From Gammaproteobacteria bacterium (GTDB taxonomy: Bacteria; Pseudomonadota; Gammaproteobacteria; Xanthomonadales; Xanthomonadaceae): DNA of 52,120 bases. Positions 28,923-38,567 of this stretch are shown here, in pieces (the first letter of the stretch is position 1; each line of letters starts with the position of its first letter). The stretch covers positions 1-52,120 of the forward strand of contig JANXRY010000123.1 of the NCBI GenBank assembly GCA_025356635.1, in the 5' to 3' direction. Both the position numbers and the translations under genes were made by a program. The notes under the pieces were generated by a model. The model searched no databases, was not told the origin of the DNA, and saw only the letters and a program-made list of their open reading frames with translations.

Positions 28923-31037
28923 ATGATGACCGCAATGAATCAGACCGGCGAAGCCAAGGGCATCTTGCAGGCCCTGCGAACCGCAACAATAGCACTGTGC
29001 CTGATGGCGGCCGGTGGGGCTGCGTCTGCAGCGAATGTCCTGCAGGATATCCGTTATGCGGCCGCGCCTGGCGGCAAGGTGGACATCACCTTGCAGTTTT
29101 CCGGCCCGGTTGGTGCGGTGCAGGCCTTCACGACCGACAGCCCGCCGCGCATCGCGCTTGATCTACCCAACACCAGTAATGGGCTCAGCGCCCGGAAAGT
29201 GACGGTAGGCAGCGGTGCAACTTCTTCGGTCTCAGCCGCAGAAGCGGGAGGCCGAACCCGTGTTGTAGTCGACCTGCTCCGCCCTGCTGGTTACACGACC
29301 CGCAGCGCTGGAAATCTGCTGGTGCTCACGGTGGATGCCGGTGCGGCGGCGACGGCCAACAGCATCATGGTCAATAGCGCCGACCCCATCAAGCGTGCGC
29401 CTTCAACCCTCAATCTGGCCAATATCGACTTCCGACGTGGCGACGGTGGCGCCGGCCGGCTGATCCTTCGCTTCGACCACGACGGCGCCTCAGCGGATAT
29501 GCGCACTGAGGGCGACAAGATCATCATCGACGTCAGCAATGCCCAGCTTCCGGAAAACCTGCGGCGCCGGCTCGATGTCACCGATTTCGCGACTCCGGTG
29601 GCCAGCATCGAACCGCGCGCCAACGCTGGCAGTACGCGCCTGGTGATCAACACCAGTGGTGCCTATGAAAGTTCGGCATACCAGACCGGCAACGAATACG
29701 TACTTGAGGTTTCGCCAAAGCACAGCGCCGCCGTAATCCAGGCGGCGGGTGCAGTGATCGAAGTCGGCGGTGCCCAGCGCTATACCGGCAAGCCAGTCAC
29801 CTTCAACTTCCAGGATGTGCCAGTCCGTACCGTGCTTCAGCTGATGGCCGAGGAATCCGGTCTTAACTTGGTGGTTGCAGATACTGTGGGTGGCAGCGTG
29901 ACGCTTCGCCTGATCAATGTGCCTTGGGATCAGGCCATGGACATCGTCCTGCGCGCCAAGGGCCTGGACAAACGTCGCGACGGCAATGTGGTCTGGGTTG
30001 CACCGCAGGCCGAGTTGTCCAGCTACGAGCTGGCGGTCAACCAGGCTCGGATCAATCTGGAAAACTCCGCAGAAGTGGTTTCTGAGTACATCCCGATCAG
30101 TTATGCCAATGCCACCGCCTTGGCCAGCTTGCTGGGCGGCGGCGGCGGCGGTGCTGGTGCAAGCGGTGGTTCTGGCGGCGGGCAGCAGCGCGGTTTCCTG
30201 TCACCGCGCGGCAGCGTGATCGCCGACGATCGCACCAATACCTTGCTGGTGGTGGACATCCCGAAGAAAGTCGAGGAGATCAAGAAGCTGCTTGAGACGC
30301 TGGATCGTCCAGTGGATCAGGTGCTGATCGAAGCCCGCGTGGTTATCGCTGATGATTCTTTCTCGCGCGACCTGGGCGCAAAGTTCGGCTTCTCGAATAC
30401 CGATACCAGCCATAGTGGCGACACCACCACGACCAATGGCTTCAATCTCAGCCTGCCGGTCAGTGGCGGCGGCGCCTTCAATTTCAGTATCCTGAAGCCG
30501 TCTTCCAATCTGGAACTGGAGCTGTCGGCGCTAGAGCAAGAGGGCCGGGGCGAAGTGATTTCAAATCCCCGGGTGATCACCAGCAACCAGCGTGAAGCCA
30601 CGATTACCCAGGGCGACGAAATTGGTTATGTGACGCCCTCCACCAGCTCCGGTTCGAGCACAGGTGGCGGGCAGGCAATTTCGGCTCCGGCGTTCAAGGA
30701 CGCGACCCTCGAACTCAAGGTGACTCCGACCATCACCCAGGATGGCCGTGTCTTCCTGGCCATCAACCTCAAGAAGGATGACGTCAAGTCGTTCTTCAAC
30801 GGCGTCCCTTCCCTGACCAAGCGTGCCATCACCACGGCCGTGTTGGTGGATAGCGGCGCCACGGTCGTGATCGGCGGCGTCTATGAATTCCGCGAACGCC
30901 AGGATATTTCCGGCCTGCCGTGGTTGCGCGACTTGCCCGTGCTCGGGAACCTGTTCAAGAAGAACGGCAAGTCCCATTCGAAGGCCGAGTTGCTGATGTT
31001 CATTACGCCGCGCATTCTGCAGGTGCCCAAGCGCTGA
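28923..31037 (+). CDS. pilQ: Type IV pilus secretin PilQ
   Basis: Outer-membrane channel through which the pilus passes. The 704 residues give a signal peptide (cut near A35), two AMIN domains (about 40-135 and 165-260) that bind peptidoglycan, an N0/STN domain (about 285-345, VTFNFQDVPVRTVLQLM), an N1 domain and a C-terminal secretin barrel (about 465-700, with EVISNPRVITSNQREATI and the VPSLTKRAITTAVLVDSGATVVIGG signature). A Gly-rich stretch lies at about 404-420. ATG 28923 follows GGGGGA 5 nt upstream; a TTG at 28911 is less likely. Confidence 0.95.
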   Translation: MMTAMNQTGEAKGILQALRTATIALCLMAAGGAASAANVLQDIRYAAAPGGKVDITLQFSGPVGAVQAFTTDSPPRIALDLPNTSNGLSARKVTVGSGATSSVSAAEAGGRTRVVVDLLRPAGYTTRSAGNLLVLTVDAGAAATANSIMVNSADPIKRAPSTLNLANIDFRRGDGGAGRLILRFDHDGASADMRTEGDKIIIDVSNAQLPENLRRRLDVTDFATPVASIEPRANAGSTRLVINTSGAYESSAYQTGNEYVLEVSPKHSAAVIQAAGAVIEVGGAQRYTGKPVTFNFQDVPVRTVLQLMAEESGLNLVVADTVGGSVTLRLINVPWDQAMDIVLRAKGLDKRRDGNVVWVAPQAELSSYELAVNQARINLENSAEVVSEYIPISYANATALASLLGGGGGGAGASGGSGGGQQRGFLSPRGSVIADDRTNTLLVVDIPKKVEEIKKLLETLDRPVDQVLIEARVVIADDSFSRDLGAKFGFSNTDTSHSGDTTTTNGFNLSLPVSGGGAFNFSILKPSSNLELELSALEQEGRGEVISNPRVITSNQREATITQGDEIGYVTPSTSSGSSTGGGQAISAPAFKDATLELKVTPTITQDGRVFLAINLKKDDVKSFFNGVPSLTKRAITTAVLVDSGATVVIGGVYEFRERQDISGLPWLRDLPVLGNLFKKNGKSHSKAELLMFITPRILQVPKR

Positions 31038-31060
31038 GTGTGGCGATAACCGTTGTAGAG

Positions 31061-31086
31061 CACAGGGCCGCAGTCGCGGCCCTGTG
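31061..31086 (+). terminator. Terminator after pilMNOPQ
   Basis: Perfect 11-bp stem (31061-31071 with 31076-31086) with loop AGTC, followed by ACTTTCC. It starts just after GTAGAG, so a REP-like origin is possible. It would separate the pil operon from the EAL gene. Confidence 0.7.
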
Positions 31087-31129
31087 ACTTTCCGGGGGCA
31101 GGATCATCCGCCATATTCGGGATACCCAC

Positions 31130-32290
31130 ATGACGTCCTTGCGCATACATCTCGCCCCAGGACAGGCGCTATTCCTGGAAGGTGATCCCCCGACGACCGC
31201 CTTCCTGATTGAAGTCGGCGAAATCGAGGTGAGCCTGCGACAAAAAGGCCGGCGTATCGTCCTTAGCCGACTCGGCGAAGGTGACCTGCTCGGTGAGATG
31301 GCAGTGATCGATGATGCGCCGCGAACCGCGACCGCGACTGCAGTCAACGAGTGCGTGCTGATTCCGATCGATCGGGAGCAAATCGCCGAGCGCCTGGCCA
31401 AGACCGATCCGATCATCCGCTCGCTGATGGAAGGCCAACTCAAGCGCTATCGAGGTGCGCTGGCTGCAATGCAGGGCAAGGATCATCGTGCCCTGGATGC
31501 GGCTGACACGCCCTCCGAACAGGTCGGCATCGGCAAGATCCGGCTGGAAACGCATTTGCGCGAAGCGCTGAACAATGATGATCTGGATGTCCGCTACCAG
31601 CCTTTGCTGCATGTCGCGAGCGGCAGGATTGCTGGCTATGAGGCGCTTGTTCGCTGGACACATCCCGAGCGCGGCCCAATTTCACCGATGGAATTCGTGG
31701 CGCTCGCGGAAGAAACCTCACTGATCGTTCCGATTGGCGAGTACGTCTTCGATACGGCGTGCCGTGCCGTGCAAAGACTGGCCAGAATTGGCGCAGGCAA
31801 TGAATTGTTCATAGCAGTAAACGTATCAGCGCGACAGTTGGGCCATTCGGGGCTTATCGAGCGCATCGTCGCCCGTGTCGATGCTGCCGGCCTGCCACGG
31901 GGTAGCCTGAAGGTTGAGATCACCGAAAGCCAAGCGCTGGACTACGATAGCGTCGCCACACTCATCGCGTTGTGCCATCAGCATGGGATCAAGGTGGCGC
32001 TGGACGATTTCGGAACTGGTTATTCGAACCTCACTCATTTGTACCGACTTGCTTTTGACACGCTCAAGGTGGACCAGTCGTTTACCCGCAGCATGCTCGG
32101 TGATCCGCGCTCGATGGCGATCGTCGAGGCGATCGTGCGCATGGGCAAGGCGATCGGCGCGGAGATTGTCGTCGAAGGCGTCGAGACCGATGCGATGCTC
32201 GACGTGCTGCGTCGGCTCGACTGCGACTACGCGCAAGGCTACCTGATTGGAAAGCCGCAAACGCTAGACGAACTATTGGCGAAGTCCTGA
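31130..32290 (+). CDS. Cyclic-nucleotide-binding domain fused to EAL c-di-GMP phosphodiesterase
   Basis: A 386-residue cytoplasmic two-domain protein. Residues 5-100 form a CRP-like cyclic-nucleotide-binding domain; its phosphate cassette reads G55-E56-MAVIDDAP-R65-T66-A, retaining the Gly-Glu and Arg of cNMP binders. Residues 135-386 form an EAL domain with every catalytic-site motif: E171-A-L, NVSARQ, ITES, DDFGTGYSNL, LKVDQSF, EGVE and QGY. This predicts an active c-di-GMP phosphodiesterase gated by a nucleotide or other ligand. No DNA-binding or membrane part is seen. It follows the pilQ terminator by 43 nt and precedes the symporter by 14 nt. Confidence 0.9.
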   Translation: MTSLRIHLAPGQALFLEGDPPTTAFLIEVGEIEVSLRQKGRRIVLSRLGEGDLLGEMAVIDDAPRTATATAVNECVLIPIDREQIAERLAKTDPIIRSLMEGQLKRYRGALAAMQGKDHRALDAADTPSEQVGIGKIRLETHLREALNNDDLDVRYQPLLHVASGRIAGYEALVRWTHPERGPISPMEFVALAEETSLIVPIGEYVFDTACRAVQRLARIGAGNELFIAVNVSARQLGHSGLIERIVARVDAAGLPRGSLKVEITESQALDYDSVATLIALCHQHGIKVALDDFGTGYSNLTHLYRLAFDTLKVDQSFTRSMLGDPRSMAIVEAIVRMGKAIGAEIVVEGVETDAMLDVLRRLDCDYAQGYLIGKPQTLDELLAKS

Positions 32291-32304
32291 ACCTGGAGAG
32301 TCGA

Positions 32305-33615
32305 ATGAGCCGCCCTATCAGTACGTCCGCACAAGCCGGCCTGCCATTGCACCTCAAGGTATTGATCGGCTTCATGCTCGGCGGATTGCTGGGCCTGCTG
32401 GTCAACCACTACGGCCTCGACCAATCGCCCTTCGTCACGGCGGTGACGAGCTACATCGCCAAGCCGTTCGGGCAGATCTTCCTCAACCTGCTGTTCATGC
32501 TGGTGATCCCGCTGATGTTCTCGGCCCTGGTACTGGGCGTGGCTGAACTGGGCGATATCGCCAGCCTGGGCCGGCTGGGTTGGAAAACGCTGACCTACAC
32601 CGCCGTGGTGACCGGCATCGCGGTGGCGATCGGCCTGCTTATGGTCAATCTGATCCAGCCGGGACTGCACATGGATCCGGCACTGGTGAACCAGGCGATG
32701 GCGCAATACGCCAGCAAGGCCATCGACATAGCCAGCAAGGGTCAGGAGCTGGATTTCGTGACACTGCTGATCAATATCGTTCCGCACAACGTCATCGCCG
32801 CGGCCACCGACGACAAGCAGAAGTTGGGCGTGGTGTTCTTCGCGCTTATGTTCGGCATCGGCCTGGTAATGACGCCGACTCCGGCAACGGCGGCGTTCAA
32901 ACAGATGCTGCAGGGCCTGTTCGAAGTCTGCATGAAGCTGATCGGCATGATCATCAAGCTCGCCCCGTATGCAGTGGCCTGCTTCACCTTCACCCTGTGC
33001 GCGACCTTGGGCTGGGATGTGATCAAGGGCCTGAGCTACTTCGTAGTCACCGTCCTGCTGGCGCTATCCCTGCACATGTTCGTGGTGCTGCCACTGTGGG
33101 TGAAGTTCATGGGCGGCATGTCGCCGCGCGAGTTCTTCCGCGGCTGCCAGGAAGCCAGCCTGACCGCCTTCGCGACCGCCTCGTCCTCCGCAACGCTTCC
33201 CGTGACACTGCGCGTTGCCGAGGAAAACCTGAAACTCCCGCGCAAGGTTTCGCGCTTCGTGCTGACCGTCGGCGCATCCGCCAACCACCATGGCACCGCG
33301 TTGTTCGAGGGCGTGACCGTGCTGTTCCTCGCGCAGGTGTTCGGACAGCACCTGGACCTTCCCCACCAAGTGATGGTACTGGGCCTGTGCATCCTCGGCG
33401 GCATCGGCACGGCTGGCATCCCGTCCGGATCCCTGCCGGTGATCGCCATGATCTGCGGGATCATCGGGCTCAAGCCCGAAGGCATAGCGATCATCCTGGG
33501 CGTGAATACTTTCCTCGATATGTGCCGAACGTCGCTCAACGTGACCGGCGATCTGGCCACGGCGGTGGTGGTTTCGCGACGCAGCGGGGAAACAGAGGCA
33601 CAGGCGCTCGGCTAG
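32305..33615 (+). CDS. SDF-family dicarboxylate/amino-acid:cation symporter with altered cation-site motif
   Basis: A 436-residue inner-membrane transporter of the GltP/DctA/GltPh fold. Visible motifs are the HP1 serine stretch (TASSSATLPVT), HP2 GTAGIPSG, and LDMCRTSLNVTGD in TM8 with D405, R408, T409, N412 and D416, which match GltPh D394, R397, T398, N401 and D405. The usual TM7 NMDGT is replaced by N327-H-H-G-T, so the aspartate (GltPh D312, Na3 site) is His. GltPh D390 is N401 here. Retained Arg suggests an acidic substrate; coupling ions may differ. ATG follows a good GGAG site and the gene may share a transcript with the EAL gene. Confidence 0.87.
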   Translation: MSRPISTSAQAGLPLHLKVLIGFMLGGLLGLLVNHYGLDQSPFVTAVTSYIAKPFGQIFLNLLFMLVIPLMFSALVLGVAELGDIASLGRLGWKTLTYTAVVTGIAVAIGLLMVNLIQPGLHMDPALVNQAMAQYASKAIDIASKGQELDFVTLLINIVPHNVIAAATDDKQKLGVVFFALMFGIGLVMTPTPATAAFKQMLQGLFEVCMKLIGMIIKLAPYAVACFTFTLCATLGWDVIKGLSYFVVTVLLALSLHMFVVLPLWVKFMGGMSPREFFRGCQEASLTAFATASSSATLPVTLRVAEENLKLPRKVSRFVLTVGASANHHGTALFEGVTVLFLAQVFGQHLDLPHQVMVLGLCILGGIGTAGIPSGSLPVIAMICGIIGLKPEGIAIILGVNTFLDMCRTSLNVTGDLATAVVVSRRSGETEAQALG

Positions 33616-33677
33616 AATAGGCTACCCGGTTCTGCCGGCAAGCGCGCTTCAAACCTCAGTCCCTGCCCGAGCCGACC

Positions 33678-35678
33678 ATGACGCCGACCCGCCGCGATCT
33701 CGCGAACGCCATCCGTTTCCTTGCCGCCGACGCCGTCGAGCAAGCCAAATCCGGCCATCCGGGCATGCCGATGGGCATGGCCGATATCGCCGAGGTGCTT
33801 TGGAACGACTTTCTGCGGCACAACCCGAACAATCCGAAGTGGTTTAACCGCGACCGCTTCGTTCTTTCCAACGGCCACGGCTCGATGTTGCAATACGCGC
33901 TGTTGCACTTGTCCGGTTACGACTTGTCGATCGACGATCTCAAGCACTTCCGGCAATTGCATAGCAAGACTGCCGGCCATCCCGAATACGGGCACACGCC
34001 CGGTGTCGAGACCACCACCGGCCCGCTCGGACAAGGCCTTGCCAATGCCGTGGGTATGGCGCTAGCGGAAAAATTGTTGGCGCAACGCTTCAATCGCCCC
34101 GAACACGCGATCGTTGATCACAGCACTTACGTTTTCCTCGGCGACGGCTGTTTGATGGAAGGCATCTCTCACGAAGTCGCCTCGCTGGCCGGCACCTGGA
34201 GTCTGGGCAAGCTGGTCTGTTTCTGGGACGACAACAAGATTTCCATCGACGGCAATACTGATGGCTGGTTCACCGACGACACCCCCGCGCGTTTCGAAGC
34301 CTATGGCTGGCAGGTGATTCGCAAGGTCAACGGCCACGATCCGGTCGAGATCGCCCAGGCGATCAAGACCGCGCAGGCGGAAACACACAAGCCGACCTTG
34401 ATCTGCTGCCGCACCGTCATTGGCTTCGGTTCGCCGAACAAGGCCGGCAAGGAATCCGCACACGGCGCGCCGCTGGGCAAGGACGAAATCGCCGCCGCGC
34501 GCGTGCAGCTGAACTGGCCGTATCCGCCGTTCGAAATCCCGCAGGCGATTTCCGATGGCTGGCGCGCCGGCAACACCGGCATCGTCCGCGAGGAAGAGTG
34601 GAATAGCGCTTTCGATGCCTATGCCCGACAGTATCCGGAGTTGGCGGCCGAATTGACCCGCCGCTCGCACGGCGAGCTCCCGGAAGGCTTCACCGACGCC
34701 GCGCAGGCCTATATTGCCAAGCTGCAGGCCGAGGGCCCGGTGGTCGCGTCGCGCAAAGCGTCGCAAATGGCGCTCGAGGCCTTCGGCCCACTGCTGCCAG
34801 AACTGATCGGTGGCTCGGCCGACCTTGCGCACTCCAACCTCACACTCTGGAAAGGCAGCAAGTCGGTTACTTCAAACGACGCCAACGCCAACTACATCTA
34901 TTTCGGCGTGCGCGAATTCGGCATGAGCGCGATCTGCAACGGCCTCGCCTTGCACGGCGGTTTCCGCCCCTACGACGCGACCTTTCTGGTGTTTTCGGAT
35001 TATTCGCGCAATGCCTTGCGTATGTCGGCGCTGATCCCCGCCAACGTCGTGCACGTGTTCACGCACGACTCGATCGGCCTCGGCGAAGACGGCCCGACCC
35101 ACCAGCCCGTCGAGCACCTGGCTTCGCTGCGTTACATCCCGAATAACGAGGTCTGGCGGCCTTGCGATGCGGTGGAATCAGCAGCGGCATGGCAGCGTGG
35201 ATTGGAGCGTCGTGACGGGCCCACGTGTTTGATCTTCAGCCGACAAAATCTTGTGCACCAATCGCGCTCGAGCGATCAGCTGGCCAACATCGCCTGCGGT
35301 GGCTACGTGCTGCACGAGCCGGATGACGGGCAATTCGATGTGATCCTGATCGGTACTGGTTCGGAAGTGGAATTGGCGATGCAGGCCTCGCGCCAGCTGG
35401 CATCGGAAGGGATCAAGGTGCGCGTGGTGTCGATGCCATCGAGCAATCGTTTCGATCGCCAGTCGGCGGAATGGCGTGAGTCGGTATTGCCGTCCTCGTG
35501 CCGCAAGCGTGTTGCGGTCGAAGCTGGAGTGACGGATTTCTGGCGCAAGTACGTGGGCCTCGAAGGCGTGGTGATCGGTATCGACTGCTTCGGCGCCTCG
35601 GCGCCGATCGATGCGCTGTACAAGCACTTCGGCATCACGGTGGATGCGTTGGTGAATGCGGTCCGGCGTTTGGGATAG
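33678..35678 (+). CDS. tkt: Transketolase
   Basis: Thiamine-diphosphate enzyme of the pentose phosphate pathway. The 666 residues show the signature [30 protein letters not shown], the H in [21 protein letters not shown], the ThDP motif [12 protein letters not shown] through DDNKIS, the central Pyr domain ([25 protein letters not shown] with catalytic Glu, [17 protein letters not shown]) and the C-terminal domain. Length equals E. coli Tkt. A -10-like TAGAAT (33613-33618) overlaps the symporter stop. Together with gap downstream it marks a central-carbon stretch. Confidence 0.96.
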   Translation: MTPTRRDLANAIRFLAADAVEQAKSGHPGMPMGMADIAEVLWNDFLRHNPNNPKWFNRDRFVLSNGHGSMLQYALLHLSGYDLSIDDLKHFRQLHSKTAGHPEYGHTPGVETTTGPLGQGLANAVGMALAEKLLAQRFNRPEHAIVDHSTYVFLGDGCLMEGISHEVASLAGTWSLGKLVCFWDDNKISIDGNTDGWFTDDTPARFEAYGWQVIRKVNGHDPVEIAQAIKTAQAETHKPTLICCRTVIGFGSPNKAGKESAHGAPLGKDEIAAARVQLNWPYPPFEIPQAISDGWRAGNTGIVREEEWNSAFDAYARQYPELAAELTRRSHGELPEGFTDAAQAYIAKLQAEGPVVASRKASQMALEAFGPLLPELIGGSADLAHSNLTLWKGSKSVTSNDANANYIYFGVREFGMSAICNGLALHGGFRPYDATFLVFSDYSRNALRMSALIPANVVHVFTHDSIGLGEDGPTHQPVEHLASLRYIPNNEVWRPCDAVESAAAWQRGLERRDGPTCLIFSRQNLVHQSRSSDQLANIACGGYVLHEPDDGQFDVILIGTGSEVELAMQASRQLASEGIKVRVVSMPSSNRFDRQSAEWRESVLPSSCRKRVAVEAGVTDFWRKYVGLEGVVIGIDCFGASAPIDALYKHFGITVDALVNAVRRLG

Positions 35679-35679
35679 C

Positions 35680-35754
35680 GCTGTAGGCGCGGCCAGGGTC
35701 ACGAGCGAGAGGTACCGAAGGGCTCCGTGAGTGGCCCTGGTCGTGCCTAAACAG
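35680..35754. terminator. Large imperfect hairpin between convergent tkt and the CoA-transferase gene
   Basis: Arms at about 35680-35702 and 35731-35754 pair over 20 or more positions with three mismatches and a 2-nt bulge, around a 28-nt loop. The outer end begins GCTGTAGGC. It contains the stop codon of the minus-strand gene and may end transcription from both sides; a GTAG-type REP element is an alternative. Confidence 0.55.
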
Positions 35755-37693
35755 CGGTCCTTCGCAAAGCCAGGCTCACCAGCCGCGCTTCCAGCTTTTC
35801 GCCGAGTCCGTTTGGCTCGAGTAAGCCCATGCGCTGCAGGGCTTCCGGGTCGCCGAGTGTTGAATCGAGCAGCGCGGACGAAATCGTTCGCAGTTTTCCG
35901 CCGGTCGTCGCGGTCGCCGATTTCAACCAGCCCAGCGCGCGCACCAGCCGCTGCTCTACGAGTGTGAAATCACTGCCGAACGGATAGTCCGGCAACAGAC
36001 CCATTTGCCGATAGGGCCTCAGTTTGGCGCTCAGCTGCGCAGGTGTGTTGGCCATCGTTCTTGTGGGGGCGGCAAGCTCGGACCGAAGTTTTCCGGCGCG
36101 TTTGGCCGCGTCCATCAGGTTCAGCAGAAAGCGGGCATCGCATAGCCCGAGCATGCGCTCGACGCATTCGCTGTCGCTGGCGCCACGCAAGTCAGCGACG
36201 CCGTATTCGCTGATGGCGATATCGCGCAGATGGCGCGGGATGGTGGTGTGGCCGTAGTTCCACAGCACCGACGAATTGACGCGCGCACCGGATTCGCGCA
36301 CCGCCCGGAACATCAGCATCGAACGGCCGTCACGCAGCGCATGCGCCATCGCGACGAAGTTGTACTGGCCGCCAACACCAGAGACCACGCGTCCATCCTC
36401 AAGCGCGTCGGAGGTCGCCGCGCCGAGCGCCGTCATCATCATGCAGGTATTGAAGAAACGGGCATCGCGGCGTTGCACTTTTTCCAGGGCTTCAAAGCCG
36501 CCGTAAAGCTCATTGATGTGCGAGATGCGGGTCATGCCCAGGCCGCGCTTCTGCGCTTCCGGCATGTCGCGCAGCCAATCATAGAGGTCATGCGAGCCAA
36601 GATAAAAGCCGCCGTCGAGCCAGCGACCTTCGCGATCAATGCGCGTGTTGTCTTCGGCATTCGCCTGGCCGGCGTTGATTCGGATCATCGCTTCGATGTC
36701 ATCGATGACGCGGCGCTTCAGGATGCCGGCTTGCGCGAGGCGCATGAAACCGTCGTTGACCATCTCGCTGGCGCCGTACAACCCCAGCTCGAATGCGTCG
36801 GTGCCGCCGGTCTCGCGCACCAAGGCGCTTTCGGCGTAACCGGGGAGCAGGGTCTCGAGCAGCAACCTGTATTGCTGCGGGCGGGTGTGACGAAGAATCA
36901 GCGCGTGGCAGAGCGCTTCCGAGAGCGAACCGATGCCGATCTGCAAGGTGCCGCCATCCTTGACCAAGGCGCTGGCATACAGGCCGATGGCGTAATCAGC
37001 ATCGCTGACCGGGCCGCGCGGCAACGCAAAGAGTTTTGCCGCCGGGCCGGGCAGATCCAGCACCATGTCGAAGTAGTCGGCGTCGACGCAGGCGCTGCCG
37101 CCCATATACGGCAAGTTCGGATCGATTTCCGCTATCAGCAAGGGCCGTTGTTTTCCGAGCAATGCTATTTCATCGAGAAGATCGAACGTCAGGTCCGGGT
37201 TGCAGCTCATGCTCAACCGCGAGCCGCCGGGTTCGCGTGCAACCTTCTGTACCAGCAAGTTGAGGCCTCGCGCCGCCACCGTGCGCGCCACATGCGTGTA
37301 GTTCAGGCTTGTGTAGTCTTGCTGCGCCTGATGCGATCCGAGCATCGCGCCGGATTGCAGGTAGAACTCCTCGACCCGGATATTTTCCGGCAAGGCATTC
37401 TGGCGTTGCGCATGCACGTATTTGAGTGCCGGGAAATCCTCGCCGAAATGACGTGCGAGGAAGGGTTCAAGGAAGCGTCGTTCCATGCCTGCGCCGCGTT
37501 CGGGCGGAGTAAGCGAGAGCGCGGTGAACAGATGCATCGAGCGCGAGGAATCATCGGCGACGGCATCGTAGAGCACATTCAGCAGGCGATGCGGCTTGCC
37601 CAATCCCAGTGGCGCGGCAACGATGATGCGTGGGCCGCAGTGGCGGGAAATCTCCGCAAGCGTCGCTTCGAGCGATTGATAAGAGGAAGTCAT
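35747..37693 (-). CDS. Acetyl-CoA hydrolase/transferase family protein
   Basis: A 648-residue member of the class I CoA-transferase/acetyl-CoA hydrolase fold. Recognised parts are the N-terminal half (RIIVAAPLGLGKPHRLLNVLY, NYTHVARTV) and the C-terminal domain (SHINELYGG, VVSGVGGQYNFVAMAHAL, SVLWNYGHTTIPRHLRDIAISEYGVADLRG). It is about 150-200 residues longer than Cat1/AarC-type enzymes, mostly in the middle and C-terminus. The acyl group is not predictable. It starts 7 nt after the stop of the metallo-hydrolase gene, without a clear ribosome site, so it is the last gene of a three-gene operon. Confidence 0.85.
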   Translation of the reverse strand: MTSSYQSLEATLAEISRHCGPRIIVAAPLGLGKPHRLLNVLYDAVADDSSRSMHLFTALSLTPPERGAGMERRFLEPFLARHFGEDFPALKYVHAQRQNALPENIRVEEFYLQSGAMLGSHQAQQDYTSLNYTHVARTVAARGLNLLVQKVAREPGGSRLSMSCNPDLTFDLLDEIALLGKQRPLLIAEIDPNLPYMGGSACVDADYFDMVLDLPGPAAKLFALPRGPVSDADYAIGLYASALVKDGGTLQIGIGSLSEALCHALILRHTRPQQYRLLLETLLPGYAESALVRETGGTDAFELGLYGASEMVNDGFMRLAQAGILKRRVIDDIEAMIRINAGQANAEDNTRIDREGRWLDGGFYLGSHDLYDWLRDMPEAQKRGLGMTRISHINELYGGFEALEKVQRRDARFFNTCMMMTALGAATSDALEDGRVVSGVGGQYNFVAMAHALRDGRSMLMFRAVRESGARVNSSVLWNYGHTTIPRHLRDIAISEYGVADLRGASDSECVERMLGLCDARFLLNLMDAAKRAGKLRSELAAPTRTMANTPAQLSAKLRPYRQMGLLPDYPFGSDFTLVEQRLVRALGWLKSATATTGGKLRTISSALLDSTLGDPEALQRMGLLEPNGLGEKLEARLVSLALRRTAV

Positions 37694-37700
37694 GCCGACA

Positions 37701-38567
37701 TCACAGTTGGTCCAGCGGAAGTTTCAGGTAGCGAATACCGTTGTCTTCGGGCGCGGGCAATTGGCCGCCGCGGATATTGACCTGCACAGAAGGCAGCAGC
37801 AACGCAGGCATCGCCAACGTTTTGTCGCGAGTGGTGCGGATCACGACATAGTCCTGTTCGCTGACGCCGTCGCGGACGTGGATATTGTCGCGTTTTTCTG
37901 CGCTGATGCTGGTCTCGCAGGCCACTGGCCGCCCGCCCGGGCCGTAGTCGTGGCAGACGAATACACGGGTATTTTCCGGTAGTTCGTACAGACGCTGGAT
38001 CGACCGATAGAGGAGCGCAGCGTCGCCACCGGGGAAATCGCAGCGGGCGGTACCGCCGTCGGGCATGAACAGCGAGTCGCCGACGAAAAGTGCGTCGCCA
38101 ATCCTGTAGCTGACGCTGTCGTTGGTGTGGCCGGGTGTGGCGATCACTTCGCACTCGATCTGGCCAAGCCTGAAATTTTCGCCATCATTGAACAGATGAT
38201 CGAATTGCGAACCATCGACCGGGAAATCATCGCCGAGATTGAAGATCGGTTGGAACGTCTTCTGTACCTCGCGGATGCCCTCGCCAATACCAAGCTGCGT
38301 GCCCATCGCCTGTACGCGCAGCCAGGCGCCAGCCGAAAGATGATCAGCGTGCGCGTGCGTTTCCAGCACCCAGCGCAGCTTGAGCCCCTGCGCGTTCGCG
38401 GCATCGAGAACCGATTGGACCGATTTCGTTGAGGTGCGGCCGGACTTGGCGTCGAAATCCAGCACCGGATCGATCACCAGGGCGTCGCCACTCGCCGGGT
38501 CGGCGACCAGATACGTCCAGGTGCTGCTGTCGGCGTGGAAGAAGGGCTGTACCGACGGCGTGCTCAT
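37701..38567 (-). CDS. MBL-fold metallo-hydrolase, ETHE1/persulfide-dioxygenase-like
   Basis: A 288-residue metallo-beta-lactamase-fold protein. Metal ligands are present: HAHADH, the His of ATPGHTNDS, the Asp of FVGDSLF and the His of CHDYGPGG. The segment TARCDFPGGDAALLYRSI resembles the RTDF..G region of ETHE1, which binds a single iron and oxidises glutathione persulfide. A glyoxalase II-like thioesterase is the alternative. Start ATG 38567 has an excellent GAGGAGG site and overlaps the nuclease stop by 4 nt. Confidence 0.85.
   Translation of the reverse strand: MSTPSVQPFFHADSSTWTYLVADPASGDALVIDPVLDFDAKSGRTSTKSVQSVLDAANAQGLKLRWVLETHAHADHLSAGAWLRVQAMGTQLGIGEGIREVQKTFQPIFNLGDDFPVDGSQFDHLFNDGENFRLGQIECEVIATPGHTNDSVSYRIGDALFVGDSLFMPDGGTARCDFPGGDAALLYRSIQRLYELPENTRVFVCHDYGPGGRPVACETSISAEKRDNIHVRDGVSEQDYVVIRTTRDKTLAMPALLLPSVQVNIRGGQLPAPEDNGIRYLKLPLDQL

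Noticed and set aside
36230-37780. 516-codon plus-strand frame
   Set aside because: Lies opposite the CoA-transferase gene; composition (His-, Val-, Gly-, Arg-rich) is typical of shadow frames.
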